A DNA stretch of 64,000 nt from Membranipora membranacea (lineage: Eukaryota; Bryozoa; Gymnolaemata; Cheilostomatida; Membraniporidae), in assembly GCA_914767715.1 (NCBI GenBank), contig OU612074.1, positions 7,021,501 through 7,085,500 of the forward strand, written 5' to 3'. The stretch's first letter is position 1; every line of letters begins with the position of its first letter. Shown piece after piece: positions 60,990-64,000 of the stretch. The notes beneath the pieces are model-generated. The model saw nothing but the letters and a program-made list of their open reading frames with translations, was not told the DNA's origin and searched no databases. The position numbers were made by a program, and so were the translations under genes.

Positions 60990-61332
60990 ATGGAGCACCT
61001 GGTGTTGCTGTTAACAATCATAGTTATTACTCTGTGCAGCGTACCATCTCAAGCAACTCATCACATCTGTAACGTATCTGCGTCTAATCAAGAGCCAGCA
61101 GGACCTTATGGCTCAATTGAGTTTGTTGGAAGCTGCCACCTAACTCTGACAAACATCACCGGCAAGTTAAACATCCCAGGCATAAGCAGCTGTACTGATG
61201 CTTCACAACTGACCATCAACAGAAACCAATACTGTATCGATGGAGCTGTGGATACTCTGATAGAGGCAACTGACAACAAACTGGAAATAAGCCACAATTC
61301 TGGAGAGTCATTTTCATTAAACTACTACATAG
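60990..61332 (+). other. Exon 1: signal peptide + unknown N-terminal domain
   Basis: MEHLVLLLTIIVITLCSVPS forms a clear signal peptide, with cleavage likely after SQA. The mature part (about 90 residues) has four cysteines: HHIC, GSCHLTLT, ISSC and QYC. Pattern GSIEF...LTLT...IPGI...QLTIN...YC...DTLI...LNYY is shared with the dead exon at 1394-1754. The fold is probably beta-rich. I know no family with this signature. Confidence 0.8.
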
Positions 61333-63909
61333 GTATGTGAACAGCTCATTATTATTGAATGAGAGAGAGTCGAAAAAAAGTCCAATGATCAGAGCCTTAT
61401 ATGCCTTGCTATGTAACTTCAATTTGCTATGAGAAATTGCCCGAATGAGGGTATATGCATTATGTTGAATTGAAACAAAGCTACACTGACCCTTCAGGCC
61501 GGATGTTTTTTTGGATTTTGAAACTCACTGATCATTATTCTTGTTGTAGCTTTTGAGTTAGTAGCAAACCTTATCAACAAACTAAACAGAGATGAGCAGT
61601 CCTTTGAAGGAGTTGTACTGAGTCCAAGTTATCCAAATCCTCTCGCCAAATCTGAGGACATCTTGGCCGATTTGTTCAACATACCCGCTCGGTCATATGT
61701 GACATTCACACTCTACCAAAAGACTGAGATTTCGAATGAGTCGGCGATAAGTATAAGTAGGATTGATTTCTATTCTGGGACCTTCACCTCAAGCATATCA
61801 TCACCCTTCAGTTTACACCAACTTGAGTCCAACAGCATACGAATCGAATCTCGCCTTATCACAGCTAACCTTCACCCAGCATTTCTTCTGAGATTCGAAG
61901 GTAAGTGCACCATAAATACTGCAATCCCTAGAATTGTATCATCCATGGAAGTTGCTCTTTAAAACTGACTGTAAAGAAATTTGATAGGCATGATGTCATG
62001 ATAACCACAGGATATAGGGAAATACAACCCGATTCAATGTAACAGTGCATTCATTTCATTTTTAATTGAACTATAATGTATAATCCGCAACACAAAATAA
62101 ATGGAAATTTGTACAGCCTGGTGAACTTGGTGAAAAGTGACGGGAAAAGTTGACACAGCATGATTAATAATTCCAATTCAGATGTTTTTGATGTGTATGT
62201 ATATATCGCCAAAGAGTTTGAAACATATTCAGCATATATTTCAAACAATAACATTCATATACTTCAAGGCAATCGATCCATGGCTCACCGTGCCCCAACA
62301 GCCTGTTTTTTCATTTTCAACTCAAAGTAAACAAATTCCCTTTTGAGAGATAAATTAACATTACGTGAAACTGAGAATACACAAGATGTTATCACATAAT
62401 AGGGTTGGTTTTTTGGAGTAATTTCCCTTGATAATTTACTGATGAGACCATACTTTTGCAAAATTTTATATAACCCATAAAGGAAGCAGATGAGACCTTT
62501 TGCTGTTACAACTCCTCGGTTTCTGCTAACTACAATTGATATTTTTATTCGGTAATCCAAAAATTTGACCTATATGCTGAAATAAAAAAGTATCGGAAAA
62601 TCTTAATTTTTAATACAACTAAAATTAAATAATAATACATTAAATTATAAAAACCTTATCAATCACAATGAAATTCGGTGTCAGGAAGGAAGGTGTCATG
62701 AAATATACAGCTAAATTTGTTTTGCAAAAAAATTCCATATAAATATTAAGTTATTGTATTAAATAAATTGTTTTGTATTACAATAACATAAAATATAAAT
62801 ATGTTATTCTGAATTTGTTTTCTGCAACCAATATTTTCAGGTTGGAGTTATATAATATTCAAAATTCAAAGCTGGAATATTGTTATTTCTCTTTATTTTA
62901 ATGATATATTTATTATATAATATAATATAATAGATATCAAATTATATTCGCAATCAATTTTTGTCTCATGGAGTGGGTCAGCATAATCCGCCTATGAAAT
63001 TACCCTCATTTTGTTTCTATCTTAATTTCCCTGGCTGCCAGACCAAAAAGCGTGATCTGCTTACAATGATAGCTTATTTATGGTCTCATCTGTTAGCGCC
63101 CCCTATAATAAGGGACAACTCCTGACATAACCCATTAAAGTTGCAACTACTTAGTCTCGCCTTGTTAGGATGTTTAGATGAAATTTTCATTGGTTTGTGC
63201 ATTATTATCTTTCAATGCTAAAACAATAGAAAACAAAATAATTATCTTCCATTAGTAGTTTTTTGCGCATTGGGTCACACGACCTCTGATGAAGGAGAAA
63301 ACTCAAAGCATTACATGTTGTTTGTAGAAAATGAGGGTGGGTAAACGTGCCCTCTCTCCTTCTCCCTAAATAGCTCAAGGTTTTCGCTCATATTCTAGAA
63401 TATGATATTTTGGCAATCAATTTTTTTTCAATTGATAAAAACATTATCGTTCAGTTGCTGATGTCAAGCTTCGACCCGGAAACAAGTTATATCACAAAAA
63501 TCTATAGTTTCGATTTAAATTAACATCCGAAAAAATATGTTTTTGGGTTTTGGATGTTGCTGAAAAGGTCTATCTATGTCCTACTCTTACGTTTCATACT
63601 AGAAAAATATAGTGAAACAACTTTTTTCTTTTCTCTCAGTTGTCACATGTGACATGAAGTCAATTCCAACGGTGGATAATGCCGTGTCAAAGGTCACAAA
63701 GCAAGTATCAGAATCTGGACTGATACTACCAGGGACTGTTTCCATCCTATACTCCTGTAATAAAGGATATGAACTTCAGAATGAAGAAGATAATAAAGTG
63801 GGTTGTGAGTATGTACATACACCTCGACAAGGGAGACCAGACACTGATACGATAAAAAACCTTACTACTACTGAGTGGATCGGCACTGGCAGAGTTATAT
63901 GTCAGGGAG
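60990..63909 (+). CDS. CUB/sushi receptor-like gene, first three exons (runs off right edge)
   Basis: Three exons, 60990-61332, 61550-61900 and 63640-63909, all joining in phase 1, encode about 321 residues so far. They form a signal peptide plus novel domain, a CUB-like domain and a sushi domain. Donors are GTATGT, GTAAGT, GTGAGT; acceptors TTGTTGTAG and TTCTCTCAG. The frame across junctions is A (G|CT) and V (G|TT). The gene continues beyond the window, presumably with more modules and a membrane anchor. Relatives lie at 1394-1754 (first exon, minus) and 35278-35475 (sushi). Likely a secreted or cell-surface recognition protein; the ligand is unknown. Confidence 0.85.
61550..61900 (+). other. 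Exon 2: cysteine-free CUB-like domain
   Basis: 117 codons, phase 1-1. The N-terminal GVVLSPSYPNPL matches the CUB 'G-x-I-x-SP-x-YP-x-P-Y' signature, followed by beta-strand-like segments and a terminal FLLRFEG in place of the usual 'GF-x-x-x-Y/F'. The four disulfide cysteines of canonical CUB domains are all missing. Confidence 0.7.
61901..63639 (+). other. Intron 2 of receptor gene
   Basis: A 1.74-kb AT-rich intron. No exon or clear mobile element is recognised inside it; a GCGCCCCCT word near 63100 occurs. Confidence 0.6.
63640..63909 (+). other. Exon 3: sushi/CCP domain
   Basis: 90 codons, phase 1-1, with four sushi cysteines (VTCDMKS, YSCNKGYEL, GCEYVHT, ICQGG) and Trp in TTEWIGTG. Longer than usual because of insertions after Cys1 and Cys3. 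The segment SIPTVDNAVSKV parallels the 35.3-kb exon. Confidence 0.8.
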
Positions 63910-64000
63910 GTGAGTTGTAGTTACAATGTTAGTACAGACAGTGATACATATGGAGAAAATGTAGCTTTGGTAGTTTGAAGAGATGATGATTTGTGGATGA

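Overview
This looks like a metazoan nuclear genome window, probably from a marine invertebrate. It is AT-rich and has GT-AG introns, phase 1-1 exons for extracellular modules (CUB-like, sushi/CCP), CR1-like LINEs, tRNA-derived SINEs and many TIR elements. The species cannot be fixed from sequence alone; a sponge is one possibility. No bacterial, viral, CRISPR, rRNA or intact tRNA gene was recognised. Most of the window is repeats, decayed gene pieces and non-coding DNA.

Left part (1-24 kb): a dead first exon of a secreted or membrane protein (1394-1754, minus) is followed by a 2.28-kb non-autonomous TIR transposon with a 9-bp target duplication (2881-5156). A uninterrupted ORF encoding a P2X7 'ballast'-like zinc-cysteine domain (7912-8502, plus) then faces a 12-exon DDE-transposase gene (17308 to 9045, minus). 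I rebuilt the transposase exon by exon: splice phases agree throughout, and the DDE residues fall in three exons. It carries one lost splice acceptor and one frameshift. Its largest intron holds a CR1/L2-type LINE ending in an (AATC)n tail, then a MITE. A nearly intact CR1-like LINE with a PHD-finger ORF1 follows (about 17.9-21.7 kb, minus), then an inverted-repeat element (21.9-23.6 kb) with a nested 177-bp MITE.

Middle (24-35 kb): nested palindromes, a tRNA-like SINE joined to an 85-bp perfect inverted repeat, a hAT-type element with an 8-bp duplication (30589-31487), two 5'-truncated LINE 3' ends and two G/T-biased minisatellites.

Right part (35-64 kb): scattered plus-strand exons of a CUB/sushi-type receptor family. 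These are a sushi exon with a mutated donor (35.3 kb), degenerate Ig-like pieces (38.9-39.3 kb), a transmembrane exon (41.2 kb), an intact and a dead sushi exon (42.4-43.1 kb), and the well-formed 5' end of a new gene at 60990-63909 (signal peptide + novel N-terminal domain, CUB-like exon, sushi exon) that runs off the right edge. Paralogy between 1.4 kb (minus) and 61.0 kb (plus), and between the sushi exons at 35.3 and 63.6 kb, suggests a locally duplicated, fast-decaying receptor cluster. A separate segmental duplication lies at 45.9-51.9 kb. All names rest on reading motifs and splice signals by eye; no database search was possible.
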